NCBI GenBank assembly: GCA_963677185.1
Contig: OY781889.1
Coordinates: 1,798,001 to 1,862,000, forward strand
Origin: G963677185 sp963677185
GTDB lineage: Bacteria; Bacillota; Syntrophomonadia; Syntrophomonadales; Syntrophomonadaceae
Direction: 5' to 3'
Length of the DNA stretch: 64,000 bases
Position 1 is the stretch's first letter. Every line of letters begins with the position of its first letter. Both the position numbers and the translations under genes were made by a program. Below, piece after piece: positions 8,779 through 16,122 of this stretch. The notes beneath the pieces were generated by a model. It made no database searches. It worked only from the letters and a program-made list of their open reading frames with translations, and was not told where the DNA came from.

Positions 8779-10203
8779 ATGAATTTGGACTTCAGGCTTA
8801 ATGGAAGAGAGGTTAGTATTACGACCGATCCTGGCCGGAGAGTCATTGATGTGCTGCGCGAAGAATTTGGGTTGACCGGGGTTAAAGAAGCCTGCAGCTC
8901 CGGGGAATGCGGGGCATGCAGCATTATTGCCGATGGAGAGACACGTCTGGCCTGCCTTATGCTGGCCTGCCAGTTACAGGGAAGAGAAATAACCACTGTC
9001 GAAGGACTGTCAGTCGAAACCGGGCATTTGCATAAACTGCAACAGAGTTTTGTAGAGCGTGGAGCGGTGCAATGCGGATATTGCAGCCCCGGCATGTTAA
9101 TGGCCGGAGTTGATCTGCTGACTCGCAACCAGTGGCCTACTCGCCAGGAGATCAGGGAAGGCATCTCTGGCAACCTGTGCCGCTGTACCGGATACCATAA
9201 AATTGTGGATGCCATTGAAGCCGCCAGCAAGATTAGTTCAGAGGCCGAAAGGCAAGGATTGTCCTGGGAAAACCCTGATGCGGTAGTAAATGCAGTCTCT
9301 GACCCTTTATCACAGCATGGCGATACAGGCCTGCCGTTATCTTTGACCGGGCAGCCTGGCATCACTGCTGCATGCGAGATTTATCAACCTCGAAACCTTG
9401 AAGAACTGCTTCAGCAGCGTGAATCTTTTCCCGATGCCTTGTTGATGGCCGGCGGTACTGATCTGCTGGTGTGGCTGCGGGAAGGCCGGATAAAAGGCCG
9501 GCGCATTATCCTAACCGAAAAAATTGAGGGATTTCAAGCTATAGAGCCGGACGGTGACCGGCTCCGAATTGGATCCGGAGCGAGCATTCAGAACATAATC
9601 GATCATCCGGTGGTACAAGCGGAGTGGCCGCTTCTAGTCCTGACGCTGAGGAAGCTGGCTTCGCCTCCCATCCGGCACATGGCCAGCCTGGCCGGCAATG
9701 TCTGCAGCGCGTCACCAGCAGGAGACAGTCTGCCTGCCTTGTATGTTCTGGGGGCAACAGTTGAACTGGCTGGCATTCAGCGAACGCGGATGCTCCCGGT
9801 GGCTGAATTCATCACCGGACCTGGCCGCACCGCAATCACACGGGATGAATGTCTTGTATCCATTCATATGCCTCGGCCGGAACCTGGCCTGAAATACGGT
9901 TTCATCAAACTGGGACAGCGCCAGTCACTGGCGATTGCTATTGCCAGCCTGGCTTACCAATACCGCTTAAATGATGAAGGGATCATCGAGAAAATCGCCC
10001 TGGCCTGGGGCAGTGTGGGGTCAACCGTGATGCGCTTTCCGATGATGGAAGAGGAATTAAAGGGGCAGCGGCTGGAAAGAAGCCTGCTGGACAAAATAGC
10101 CCCCAAAATTGAAGCCATGGTGCAGCCGATAGATGACATCAGGGCTTCTGCAGCCTATCGCCGCACCATGGCCGGCCGGCTGCTATACTATATGCTGGAT
10201 TAG
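8779..10203 (+). CDS. Molybdenum hydroxylase fused [2Fe-2S] and FAD-binding subunit
   Basis: A 474-aa fusion of two subunits that are often separate. Residues 1-155 form the two [2Fe-2S] domains: Cys39, Cys44, Cys47 and Cys59 in the plant-ferredoxin-like part, then QCGYCSPGM and GNLCRCTGYHKI. Residues from about 195 onward are the FAD domain, with LLMAGGTDLLVWLREGRI and SLAGNVCSASPAGDSLPAL. Electrons from the molybdenum subunit would pass through the clusters to FAD. The ATG at 8779 is chosen for its spacing from AAGGGCGG; a GTG at 8770 is an alternative. The gene ends the operon before a hairpin terminator. Confidence 0.88.
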   Translation: MNLDFRLNGREVSITTDPGRRVIDVLREEFGLTGVKEACSSGECGACSIIADGETRLACLMLACQLQGREITTVEGLSVETGHLHKLQQSFVERGAVQCGYCSPGMLMAGVDLLTRNQWPTRQEIREGISGNLCRCTGYHKIVDAIEAASKISSEAERQGLSWENPDAVVNAVSDPLSQHGDTGLPLSLTGQPGITAACEIYQPRNLEELLQQRESFPDALLMAGGTDLLVWLREGRIKGRRIILTEKIEGFQAIEPDGDRLRIGSGASIQNIIDHPVVQAEWPLLVLTLRKLASPPIRHMASLAGNVCSASPAGDSLPALYVLGATVELAGIQRTRMLPVAEFITGPGRTAITRDECLVSIHMPRPEPGLKYGFIKLGQRQSLAIAIASLAYQYRLNDEGIIEKIALAWGSVGSTVMRFPMMEEELKGQRLERSLLDKIAPKIEAMVQPIDDIRASAAYRRTMAGRLLYYMLD

Positions 10204-10245
10204 AATATTGTACAGCTTACAAAGTGTGAGCAGGAGGGCTCAAAA

Positions 10246-10272
10246 AAACTGCCTTATAATATAAGGCAGTTT
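10246..10272. terminator. Bidirectional terminator between convergent genes
   Basis: A perfect 12-bp inverted repeat (AAACTGCCTTAT and its complement, 3-nt loop) with A-runs before and T-runs after, placed between the hydroxylase operon and the convergent cassette gene. It can serve either strand. Confidence 0.8.
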
Positions 10273-10281
10273 AAAGCCGGA

Positions 10282-10653
10282 TTAGTGAAGGATATAGGGG
10301 CTGAATTTACGGAATATTTCATCCCGCCAGCCTGCATATATAGGAATAAGCAATTGCTTGACCACGGTGCTGGCCTCATCAAAATTGCCCTGAACATAAC
10401 TCAACTTGACGAATTCCAGAACCTCTTTCAGATGATCGGTGGAATCACCCAGATCACTATCAGGCATATAGTTCAGCACTTTGGGGAGGGCCCGGTCGAT
10501 TACCTGCATGCCCTCCAGCACCCCGCTCATTATTTCCAGGCTTTCTTCAAACTTCCCCGCGTCCAGGTGAGCTTCTGCAAATTGCAGACCCTGGAAAATG
10601 GTCTCCGACAAGTCCATAGTCTGCTTCATAATCGAAATCTGGCTCGAATTCAA
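10282..10653 (-). CDS. Flagellin-locus cassette protein B, copy 2 (123 aa, unknown family)
   Basis: A 123-aa, apparently all-helical protein. The ungapped hand alignment with the product at 11297-11668 gives about 45% identity over the whole length, both ending in His. Shared blocks include LSxTIxQGLQ, LDAGxFE and LIPxxxxWxDE. The paralogue shows that the start is the TTG at 10653 (LNSSQISIM against MNREQLDIM), with AGGAGG upstream. It follows an A-type gene by 63 bp, repeating the order seen in copy 1. Cytoplasmic location and a chaperone-like or FliS/FliT-like role are possible given the flagellin neighbour, but this is only inference. Confidence 0.7.
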   Translation of the reverse strand: MNSSQISIMKQTMDLSETIFQGLQFAEAHLDAGKFEESLEIMSGVLEGMQVIDRALPKVLNYMPDSDLGDSTDHLKEVLEFVKLSYVQGNFDEASTVVKQLLIPIYAGWRDEIFRKFSPYILH

Positions 10654-10716
10654 AGTGTGTAACCTCCTGCTGCATTCCATAAAGAGATTGTTGCTATTAA
10701 GGTTATAATCCGCTGT

Positions 10717-11049
10717 TTATATATTGTCCAGCAACCGGGCGGCAATTGCCTCCAATTTGCCGGTTTGCGCTCCGAGCGCATTTGCCGGGCTGGTTTCGAG
10801 CTGCTTCTTGAGCATATCCATTAAATCACCGGCTCCATTCTGGTCCGGTATCACTGCTTCGCTGGCGTTAAGATTTTCGTTTACAATCAACCGTTGCGCG
10901 TCCAATTGCACAGAATCTTGAACCCCGGCTGGATTTGCGTTGTTGTCTGCAACTGCCGCCTGCTTCGGTTCACCTTTGCTTTGGGCGCCCGGTCCTTGGA
11001 TTGGACGGTTGCCGTTAGCGACAATGCCGACTAACTGGTTAACTATCAT
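10717..11049 (-). CDS. Flagellin-locus cassette protein A, copy 2 (110 aa, unknown family)
   Basis: A 110-aa, low-complexity, hydrophilic protein without membrane segments. Its start MIVNQL resembles the MIIN start of the adjacent flagellin and of cassette copy 1. The C-terminus, ALGAQTGKLEAIAARLLDNI, parallels AVQAQTGGISAQSARLLEE of copy 1. The ATG at 11049 is chosen because GGGGGG lies at correct spacing and because it aligns with the paralogue. A sigma-28-type -10 element lies about 55 nt upstream, so this A/B pair can have its own flagellar promoter. Function unknown; possible exported filament-associated protein. Confidence 0.65.
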   Translation of the reverse strand: MIVNQLVGIVANGNRPIQGPGAQSKGEPKQAAVADNNANPAGVQDSVQLDAQRLIVNENLNASEAVIPDQNGAGDLMDMLKKQLETSPANALGAQTGKLEAIAARLLDNI

Positions 11050-11103
11050 CCCTGATAACCCCCCATCCTGTTCCTGGATATATAACAACTGCATTATAGT
11101 TAA

Positions 11104-11111
11104 ATATCGGC
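11104..11111 (-). promoter_or_regulatory. Sigma-28 (SigD)-type -10 element before cassette copy 2
   Basis: The minus strand reads GCCGATAT here, the exact flagellar sigma -10 consensus, about 55 nt upstream of the A2 start. No TAAA element is found at the expected distance, so only half of the promoter is convincing. Confidence 0.45.
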
Positions 11112-11249
11112 ATTATTAATAAAAACTGCCAATAACGCCCATTCAGGCACTCTTTCATCAATATATCATGAAAACAAATGACAGGCAATGGGAAATATAT
11201 AACAAGCTCCAGGCAGCCGCAATTAATAATACAATGACTGACGTTTAAG

Positions 11250-11289
11250 AAAAACAGCCCAAACCTGTTGGCCAGATTGGGCTGTTTTT
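11250..11289. terminator. Terminator after cassette copy 1
   Basis: A 13-bp inverted repeat, AAAAACAGCCCAA and TTGGGCTGTTTTT, around a 14-nt loop. It lies just downstream of the B1 stop on the minus strand and has a U-tract in that direction. It separates the flagellin-A1-B1 unit from A2-B2. Confidence 0.85.
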
Positions 11290-11296
11290 CTTGATT

Positions 11297-11668
11297 CTAA
11301 TGGCATAAAAATGGTTTAAACTCGGAGTTAACCTCGTCCTGCCAGTTTTCAAATGCGGGTATAAGTATCTCCCTGACGGTGACATGGGCCAGGCCAGCCT
11401 CGCCTTCCTGGTAGCTTTTTCTTACTGCTTCAAATATGTCCCGCAGTTCCAGGGTGGAGTAACCCAGGTTGGTGCGGGGCAGGGAATTGATGACTCCGGG
11501 AAGGGCTTTTTTAATAACATCCATTCCGCTAAAAACGGAACCCATAATTTCATAACTGTCTTCAAACATGCCGGCATCCAGCTGGCTGCCAACATATTGC
11601 AGCCCCTGGTAAATGGTGAAGGATAATTCGACCGTGTGGTGCATGATGTCAAGCTGTTCGCGATTCAT
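11297..11668 (-). CDS. Flagellin-locus cassette protein B, copy 1 (123 aa, unknown family)
   Basis: A 123-aa helical protein, paralogous to the product at 10282-10653 without gaps. Landmarks are MNREQLDIMHHTVELSFTIY, QLDAGMFEDSYEIMGSVFSG and the C-terminal EILIPAFENWQDEV. GAAGGAGG lies 7 nt before the ATG. It is preceded by an A-type gene at 30 bp and followed by a strong terminator. The second copy supports that this is a selected gene. No named family recognised; a cytoplasmic chaperone or regulator for the neighbouring exported proteins is an inference from position. Confidence 0.75.
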   Translation of the reverse strand: MNREQLDIMHHTVELSFTIYQGLQYVGSQLDAGMFEDSYEIMGSVFSGMDVIKKALPGVINSLPRTNLGYSTLELRDIFEAVRKSYQEGEAGLAHVTVREILIPAFENWQDEVNSEFKPFLCH

Positions 11669-11698
11669 ATGGAAGCCTCCTTCGAGCCTGTAACCGAC

Positions 11699-12013
11699 CT
11701 ATTCTTCAAGCAAGCGTGCAGATTGAGCGCTTATGCCCCCGGTTTGGGCCTGCACAGCATCGGCGGCACCGCCGCCAATATCCAACCTCAACGCCTTGAG
11801 CAAGCCTTCAGCCATGTCGCCTGTTGCCGTTAAGCTGCTGTTGGCGCTCAGGTTCTCCAGGATGGTTGTTTTCCGATTCAAAATGTACAACCGGTCGCCG
11901 GAGGCTTCCGGAACAATATCGGTATTATCAGGAGCTGCTGGTTTGGCAGCAGGCTGATATTTTTGAAAGGCGTTTGGAGTGTTAATGCTGCTGGTAATAC
12001 TGTTGATTATCAT
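11699..12013 (-). CDS. Flagellin-locus cassette protein A, copy 1 (104 aa, unknown family)
   Basis: A 104-aa hydrophilic protein that starts MIINSITSSINTPNAF, very like the start of the flagellin encoded just upstream (MIINHNLPALNTYN). It ends AVQAQTGGISAQSARLLEE, reminiscent of the AMLAQANQ...LL end of flagellins and shared with cassette copy 2. No cleavable signal peptide or transmembrane segment is seen. GGGAGGG precedes the ATG at good spacing. It lies 74 bp after the flagellin stop, with a hairpin between. It could be a small filament-associated or type III-exported protein (inference). Confidence 0.65.
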   Translation of the reverse strand: MIINSITSSINTPNAFQKYQPAAKPAAPDNTDIVPEASGDRLYILNRKTTILENLSANSSLTATGDMAEGLLKALRLDIGGGAADAVQAQTGGISAQSARLLEE

Positions 12014-12036
12014 GATGTTGCCCTCCCTAGCTCAAA

Positions 12037-12062
12037 CCGGAAGCAGCCTGAGCTGCTTCCGG
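12037..12062 (-). terminator. Hairpin after flagellin gene
   Basis: A perfect 11-bp stem (CCGGAAGCAGC with its complement, 4-nt loop) followed on the minus strand by only TTTGAG. The stem is strong but the U-tract weak, so it may be a partial terminator or mRNA-stabilising structure that lets some transcription reach A1/B1. Confidence 0.6.
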
Positions 12063-12087
12063 CATAATCCTTTAATCTGGTGCAGTT

Positions 12088-15000
12088 TTACCTTAACAGC
12101 TGCAGGATGGATTGCGGCAGCTGATTGGCCTGGGCCAACATGGCGGTCGAGGCCTGGGTCAGTACATTAAATCGAGTGAAGTTCATCATTTCCAGAGCCA
12201 TGTCGGCATCACGGATACGGGATTCAGCTGCAGTCAGGTTTTCAGCCGTGGCCGCCAGGTTCTTATAAGTGTGTTCCAGGCGGTTCTGTACGGCACCCAG
12301 CATGGAGCGGGTGTGAGACACAGCCGTTATGGCCGCGTCAATGCTGGCCAGGGACTCATTGGCCAGGTCGTTGGTGAATACCTGGATGTTTTCCATGCCC
12401 AAAGCGGCTACACTCATGTTGCCGATGGCGGCCATAACATCCTGGTGCTGGTTGGCGCCTACCTGGAAGATCATGGAGTTGTCGGCAATATGCACAAAGG
12501 TAACGCAGGTTCCAGAAGATATGGCGTCAAACTTGCGGCTGGCTGTGTTCCAGGATACGGAGATCCCGGTGTTTTCCGCAAATTGAACATCAACATTTTT
12601 ATCAATAACCCCGATTAAGTCATTGCCGGCAATAACCACGTTTTCGGCAACCAAAACGCCGGTGTGGGCGTCGCTGACATCAACAGTGAAGGTATTGTCG
12701 ACTGCATCCTGGATGGACATCAGGCTCAAGGCTTTGACCACATCATCATCGCCGAAGAAGGAGATTTCACCGCCTCCCCCGGGGATAGCCGAACGAATTA
12801 CAAATGTTCCGGCGACCGCTTCCTGGCCGGTAGCTGAACCAGGCGGCATAACATAGGTGACAAAATGGCTCCCGTCCCCCCCGGTTAATGCACACTGGCC
12901 CAGGTCATCGGCGATGGCATGGTTAAGTTTGTTTATAATTGTGGAGATAGTGTCAGCTTTGTTAAAAGTCACAGTTGTGGTCTGGCCGTCACCCTGCACC
13001 AGGGTAATGGTCTTGGGCGGCTCCAGCACGAAATTGCCGTTGTCGTCCCAGAATTTTTCCAGGTCGTAGAGCTTGGTGCTGGGATCGGCCAGAGTTCCCA
13101 CCGAATTGTTGCTGATGCAGAATGAGGCGTCACAGTCGCCGGATGTGGCAATACAGCTATCCCGCAGCGTCAGCCGGAAAGCGGCGTCATCCACATAGCC
13201 GTTGCATTCGTTCATGAAGAAAGTGTGCAAATCGGTTTCAGTATAGTTCAGAGTGCCAGTAAAGAAAGTAAAGGTCTTGGTGTATGAACCATATCCCGCA
13301 ATGCAGGAGGCTGGACCGGAAAAAGCCACCGTGGTAGGCGCTGAGATCCCGGTTCCAACCGAAAAAGTCGCTGTACCATCTTTAAGGGTGCAGGATGAGA
13401 GATCGAACTGGATGGCTGTATCGTTGACAGCGCCGGTGCATGAATTGATATAGAAGGTCCGGAGGCCGCTTACGCAGACATCCAGAGCACCGTTGTCAAA
13501 AGTAAAGGACTTGGTTATGCAAGTTGAGCCGGTGCAGCCGGCAGCCGGACCAACCAGCGACAGGCACGTGTCAGCGGTGCCTGCAACGCATACCTGGGCC
13601 TGAACATCTATTACGAACTTATCGCCTACACAGAATCTGGTGCCGGCGACGGCGCCCAGACAGACGGTTAAGCCGCTCAAACTGCAGGAAGCTCCAGTTA
13701 CATAACAATAATCGTCACCATCCAGGCATGAATAAGATATGGTGCAGGTAAGGCTGCCATCCTGTCCAATCTGCAGGATTGTAATTTTGACGCATACGTT
13801 ATTACCTGCAGCTGCTGCGCCAGTTACTTCAAAGAGAACTGAAGCGTTTGCCGTACTGCATATACAAACACCGGCAACTAATCCCGCATAAGGAGTGACT
13901 GCACCCTGAAAGTATTCCCGGGTGGCGCCAACGCAAAAAGTGGCATCGTTTCCGGCGGTTGCCACCTCGCTGCATATGACATAATTGCCCTGGGGAGCGC
14001 ATACTGCTCCGATATAAGTGAAACAAGCGCTGGCCGCACCCGCACAGTTCCCGAAACATACGGAATTAGCCGAGGTTCCATTGATATCTACAATAAACTT
14101 GTCTCCAATGGTATAGTGGGTATAGTTGGCATCCAAATCGACCATCAATCCTTCTACGCAGCCTATGGTCAGAGCGCAGGCTTCAGTGAGCGCATCGATC
14201 TGCATGCAGGTGTTGACAATGTTGGTATAGGTCCCGTCAGGAGACTGCTGGTGAGATGTTACCCGGAAAGTAACCAGTGTTGCGCTGACAGCGGTGATTT
14301 CAAATAGTATTGAAGCGTTAACTGTATTGTCCTGGGAAACAGTAATGGCTGTTACGGCGCAGGGATTCTGGTAGTATTCTGCCGACATAGCCGCCTGGGA
14401 GTTAAAAGGAACATTGGACGTTGATATCACACAGCTGACATCGCCTATTGTATCCACAGTATAAGTGCCGCTGGGTCCGTTAACTGTGGAAATATATTCG
14501 ATGTTGGTCTGGGCGGCAACAAAGTCCCCGACTTTTTGTACCTCATGTTTGACTTTGAATATATCGGTTTTTTGAACTTGAGAAGCTCCGGTTTCAGCAG
14601 TGACTTCTAGCTTGTAGTTGCCGCTGCCGGTTTCCAGGCCGCCCCGCATGAACACCTTGGTGGTGAGCTTGTCGGTGGATGTCAACGCCGAAGTTGAACC
14701 ATCCAGCAGGTTCTTGGCGTTGAACTGGGTCGTTGAAGCAATTCGATCCAGTTCATCCCGCAGCTGGTCAATTTCATTCTGGATTTCCAGACGGTCACTG
14801 GATGTGTAGGTGTCATTGGCTGCCTGGATGCAGAGCTCACGGCTTCTTTGCAGAATTTCGTGAACTTCGCCCAGCGCGCCTTCAGCGGTCTGAATCAGCG
14901 AAATCCCGTCCTGCACATTGCGTTCGGCTTGCTGCAAGCCCCTTATTTGGGAACGCATTTTTTCGGATATGGCCAGGCCGGCGGCGTCATCTGCGGCGCG

Positions 15001-15111
15001 GTTGATGCGCAGACCGGAAGAAAGGCGCTCCAGGCTTTTGGACATTCCCATGTTATTAGATGACAATCGATTATACGTGTTTAATGCTGGCAGGTTGTGA
15101 TTAATTATCAT
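12088..15111 (-). CDS. Giant cysteine-rich flagellin (1007 aa)
   Basis: Filament protein of the flagellum. The N-terminal D0/D1 part (about residues 1-140) is classical: LERLSSGLRINRAADDAAGL, EKMRSQIRGLQQAERNVQDG and DRIASTTQFNAKNLLDGS. The C-terminal 100 residues end in LTQASTAMLAQANQLPQSIL and a final LLR. The roughly 750-residue middle is far larger than in common flagellins (about 270-500 aa in total) and contains 34 of 35 cysteines. Sections of it repeat, for example NASILFEIT/NASVLFEVT and GDKFIVDI/GDKFVIDV. ATG at 15111 is used because AGGAGG lies 9 nt upstream. A long structured leader precedes it. Confidence 0.92.
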   Translation of the reverse strand: MIINHNLPALNTYNRLSSNNMGMSKSLERLSSGLRINRAADDAAGLAISEKMRSQIRGLQQAERNVQDGISLIQTAEGALGEVHEILQRSRELCIQAANDTYTSSDRLEIQNEIDQLRDELDRIASTTQFNAKNLLDGSTSALTSTDKLTTKVFMRGGLETGSGNYKLEVTAETGASQVQKTDIFKVKHEVQKVGDFVAAQTNIEYISTVNGPSGTYTVDTIGDVSCVISTSNVPFNSQAAMSAEYYQNPCAVTAITVSQDNTVNASILFEITAVSATLVTFRVTSHQQSPDGTYTNIVNTCMQIDALTEACALTIGCVEGLMVDLDANYTHYTIGDKFIVDINGTSANSVCFGNCAGAASACFTYIGAVCAPQGNYVICSEVATAGNDATFCVGATREYFQGAVTPYAGLVAGVCICSTANASVLFEVTGAAAAGNNVCVKITILQIGQDGSLTCTISYSCLDGDDYCYVTGASCSLSGLTVCLGAVAGTRFCVGDKFVIDVQAQVCVAGTADTCLSLVGPAAGCTGSTCITKSFTFDNGALDVCVSGLRTFYINSCTGAVNDTAIQFDLSSCTLKDGTATFSVGTGISAPTTVAFSGPASCIAGYGSYTKTFTFFTGTLNYTETDLHTFFMNECNGYVDDAAFRLTLRDSCIATSGDCDASFCISNNSVGTLADPSTKLYDLEKFWDDNGNFVLEPPKTITLVQGDGQTTTVTFNKADTISTIINKLNHAIADDLGQCALTGGDGSHFVTYVMPPGSATGQEAVAGTFVIRSAIPGGGGEISFFGDDDVVKALSLMSIQDAVDNTFTVDVSDAHTGVLVAENVVIAGNDLIGVIDKNVDVQFAENTGISVSWNTASRKFDAISSGTCVTFVHIADNSMIFQVGANQHQDVMAAIGNMSVAALGMENIQVFTNDLANESLASIDAAITAVSHTRSMLGAVQNRLEHTYKNLAATAENLTAAESRIRDADMALEMMNFTRFNVLTQASTAMLAQANQLPQSILQLLR

Positions 15112-15141
15112 ACCTAGCATCCTCCTAATCTTAAGCGGCCT

Positions 15142-15162
15142 GACGCTCGTCCTTGAGCGGTC
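15142..15162 (-). other. Hairpin close to the flagellin ribosome site
   Basis: GACGCTC and GAGCGGTC form a 7-8 bp imperfect stem with a short loop, ending about 20 nt before the AGGAGG of the flagellin gene. It could affect message stability or access to the ribosome site; no more can be said. Confidence 0.4.
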
Positions 15163-15178
15163 GCCTTGTAATTAGAAA

Positions 15179-15455
15179 GGATCAGATCATCCGTGATCAT
15201 ACCCATAAAATTAAATAGCAATCCGTTTGGCGGAAATATTAAATTTTTCTTCCCTGAAATTCTCCCCCTCCTTAGATACGTAATATTTCGTTCGCTGCAG
15301 ATAAGCGAGCATGGCAAGGAAAGGGGCGCAAAGACAATAATGCCTGAAAGCATGAAAAGTAGAATAGAAGGCGCTTCGGTCGTTCAGCGCCTGAAGGCTT
15401 CCCAGAAGGGTCCAGCCTTGATTTTCCCTTGCCATTCAACTGCTATCTGATCCTG
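15179..15455 (-). ncRNA. Candidate structured leader RNA of the flagellin gene
   Basis: On the minus strand a nested fold can be drawn. The outer 9-bp helix is GGATCAGAT (15445-15453) with ATCTGATCC (15179-15187). The inner 12-bp helix is ATGGCAAGG-(G)-AAA (15423-15435) with TTTCCTTGCCAT (15311-15322). This closes a junction holding three hairpins: AAGGCT..AGCCTT with an inner CCC/GGG (15394-15419), GGCGCT..AGCGCC (15370-15391) and ATGC..GCAT (15340-15353). A sigma-28-like promoter lies exactly upstream. No known riboswitch class matches. The helices are also symmetrical on the plus strand, so the strand is inferred from the promoter and gene. Confidence 0.5.
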
Positions 15456-15483
15456 GTATCGTGAAAAAATTAATATTGCTTTA
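15456..15483 (-). promoter_or_regulatory. Sigma-28-like promoter for flagellin
   Basis: Minus strand: TAAA (15480-15483), 16-nt spacer, CACGATAC (15456-15463), compared with the SigD consensus TAAA-N15-GCCGATAA. It lies about 345 nt upstream of the flagellin ATG, implying a long leader. Confidence 0.45.
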
Positions 15484-15705
15484 GATTATATACAAAAAAT
15501 TTCTGAAAAAGATGGGCGATGAGAGCTGTATTACCATTTATGCGGCCTTTTCGGTCCCATACAAATATGGCAATAAATCTGCGGTCTGAAAGCCTCGAAA
15601 TATTGTGCACTTCATGTCAAAATAGACACAACCAATATAAGCGATAAACTGTCTGCATGGGATACATTTGAAAACAGGGCGGCAGAATGGCGGGGAGGCA
15701 ATGAT
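15484..15705. other. AT-rich spacer without a visible gene
   Basis: This stretch between the flagellin promoter region and the next plus-strand gene shows no coding frame with a ribosome site and no strong hairpin. It must hold the promoter of the gene at 15706, but no clear -35/-10 pair is seen. Confidence 0.5.
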
Positions 15706-16122
15706 ATGGCTGAGAAAATTCATAAACACCTGGCCTGGTTAAAGCTGCTGGAAAGCAGTGATCAACTGGATGAACGTTTTCCCGCTCTAGCCGGGTATAT
15801 TATCGAGAGCCGCAAATATTTCCAGCATGAACGCAGCATTCATTTGCAGGTAACCATTGCCATCGGTTTTTTACTCATGCTTCTATTGTATATAAATTCT
15901 ATCCAATTAAACCTCTGGATGGCAGTCCTGCTGGCTTTAAGCGCGTTGTTGGAAGCCGCCTACATCGTCCATTATTACAAGCTGGAAAATGGCATACAGC
16001 AAATATGGGAAGTGGAAAAAAGGATATGGGAGAAAGCCTGTCCAACCGATGGCTTGAACCGCCATCAGCCATCATTGACGCCGAATGAGCAAGCTGGCAG
16101 CAAACATGAGGCTGGAAATTAA
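15706..16122 (+). CDS. Small two-TM membrane protein, unknown
   Basis: A 138-aa protein with a hydrophilic N-terminus (about 45 residues), two adjacent hydrophobic segments (about residues 46-65 and 68-88) forming a helical hairpin, and a charged C-terminal tail. GGGGAGG lies about 8 nt before the ATG. No family recognised. Its 3' end overlaps the 3' end of the convergent znuB-like gene by 51 bp, so the last 17 residues (NEQAGSKHEAGN end) are encoded antisense to that gene. Confidence 0.6.
   Translation: MAEKIHKHLAWLKLLESSDQLDERFPALAGYIIESRKYFQHERSIHLQVTIAIGFLLMLLLYINSIQLNLWMAVLLALSALLEAAYIVHYYKLENGIQQIWEVEKRIWEKACPTDGLNRHQPSLTPNEQAGSKHEAGN

Noticed and set aside
15300..15440. A c-di-GMP-I riboswitch on the plus strand (GGCAAGG...GGGGCGCAAAG...TTGCCAT)
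   Set aside because: The CGCAAAG and GGCAA words resemble the class, but the required inner hairpin, AAACC bulge and 3' GGTAG-GGGTT segment are absent.
15193..15450. An 85-codon frame in the flagellin leader region
   Set aside because: No ribosome site, and the sequence is better explained by paired RNA helices.
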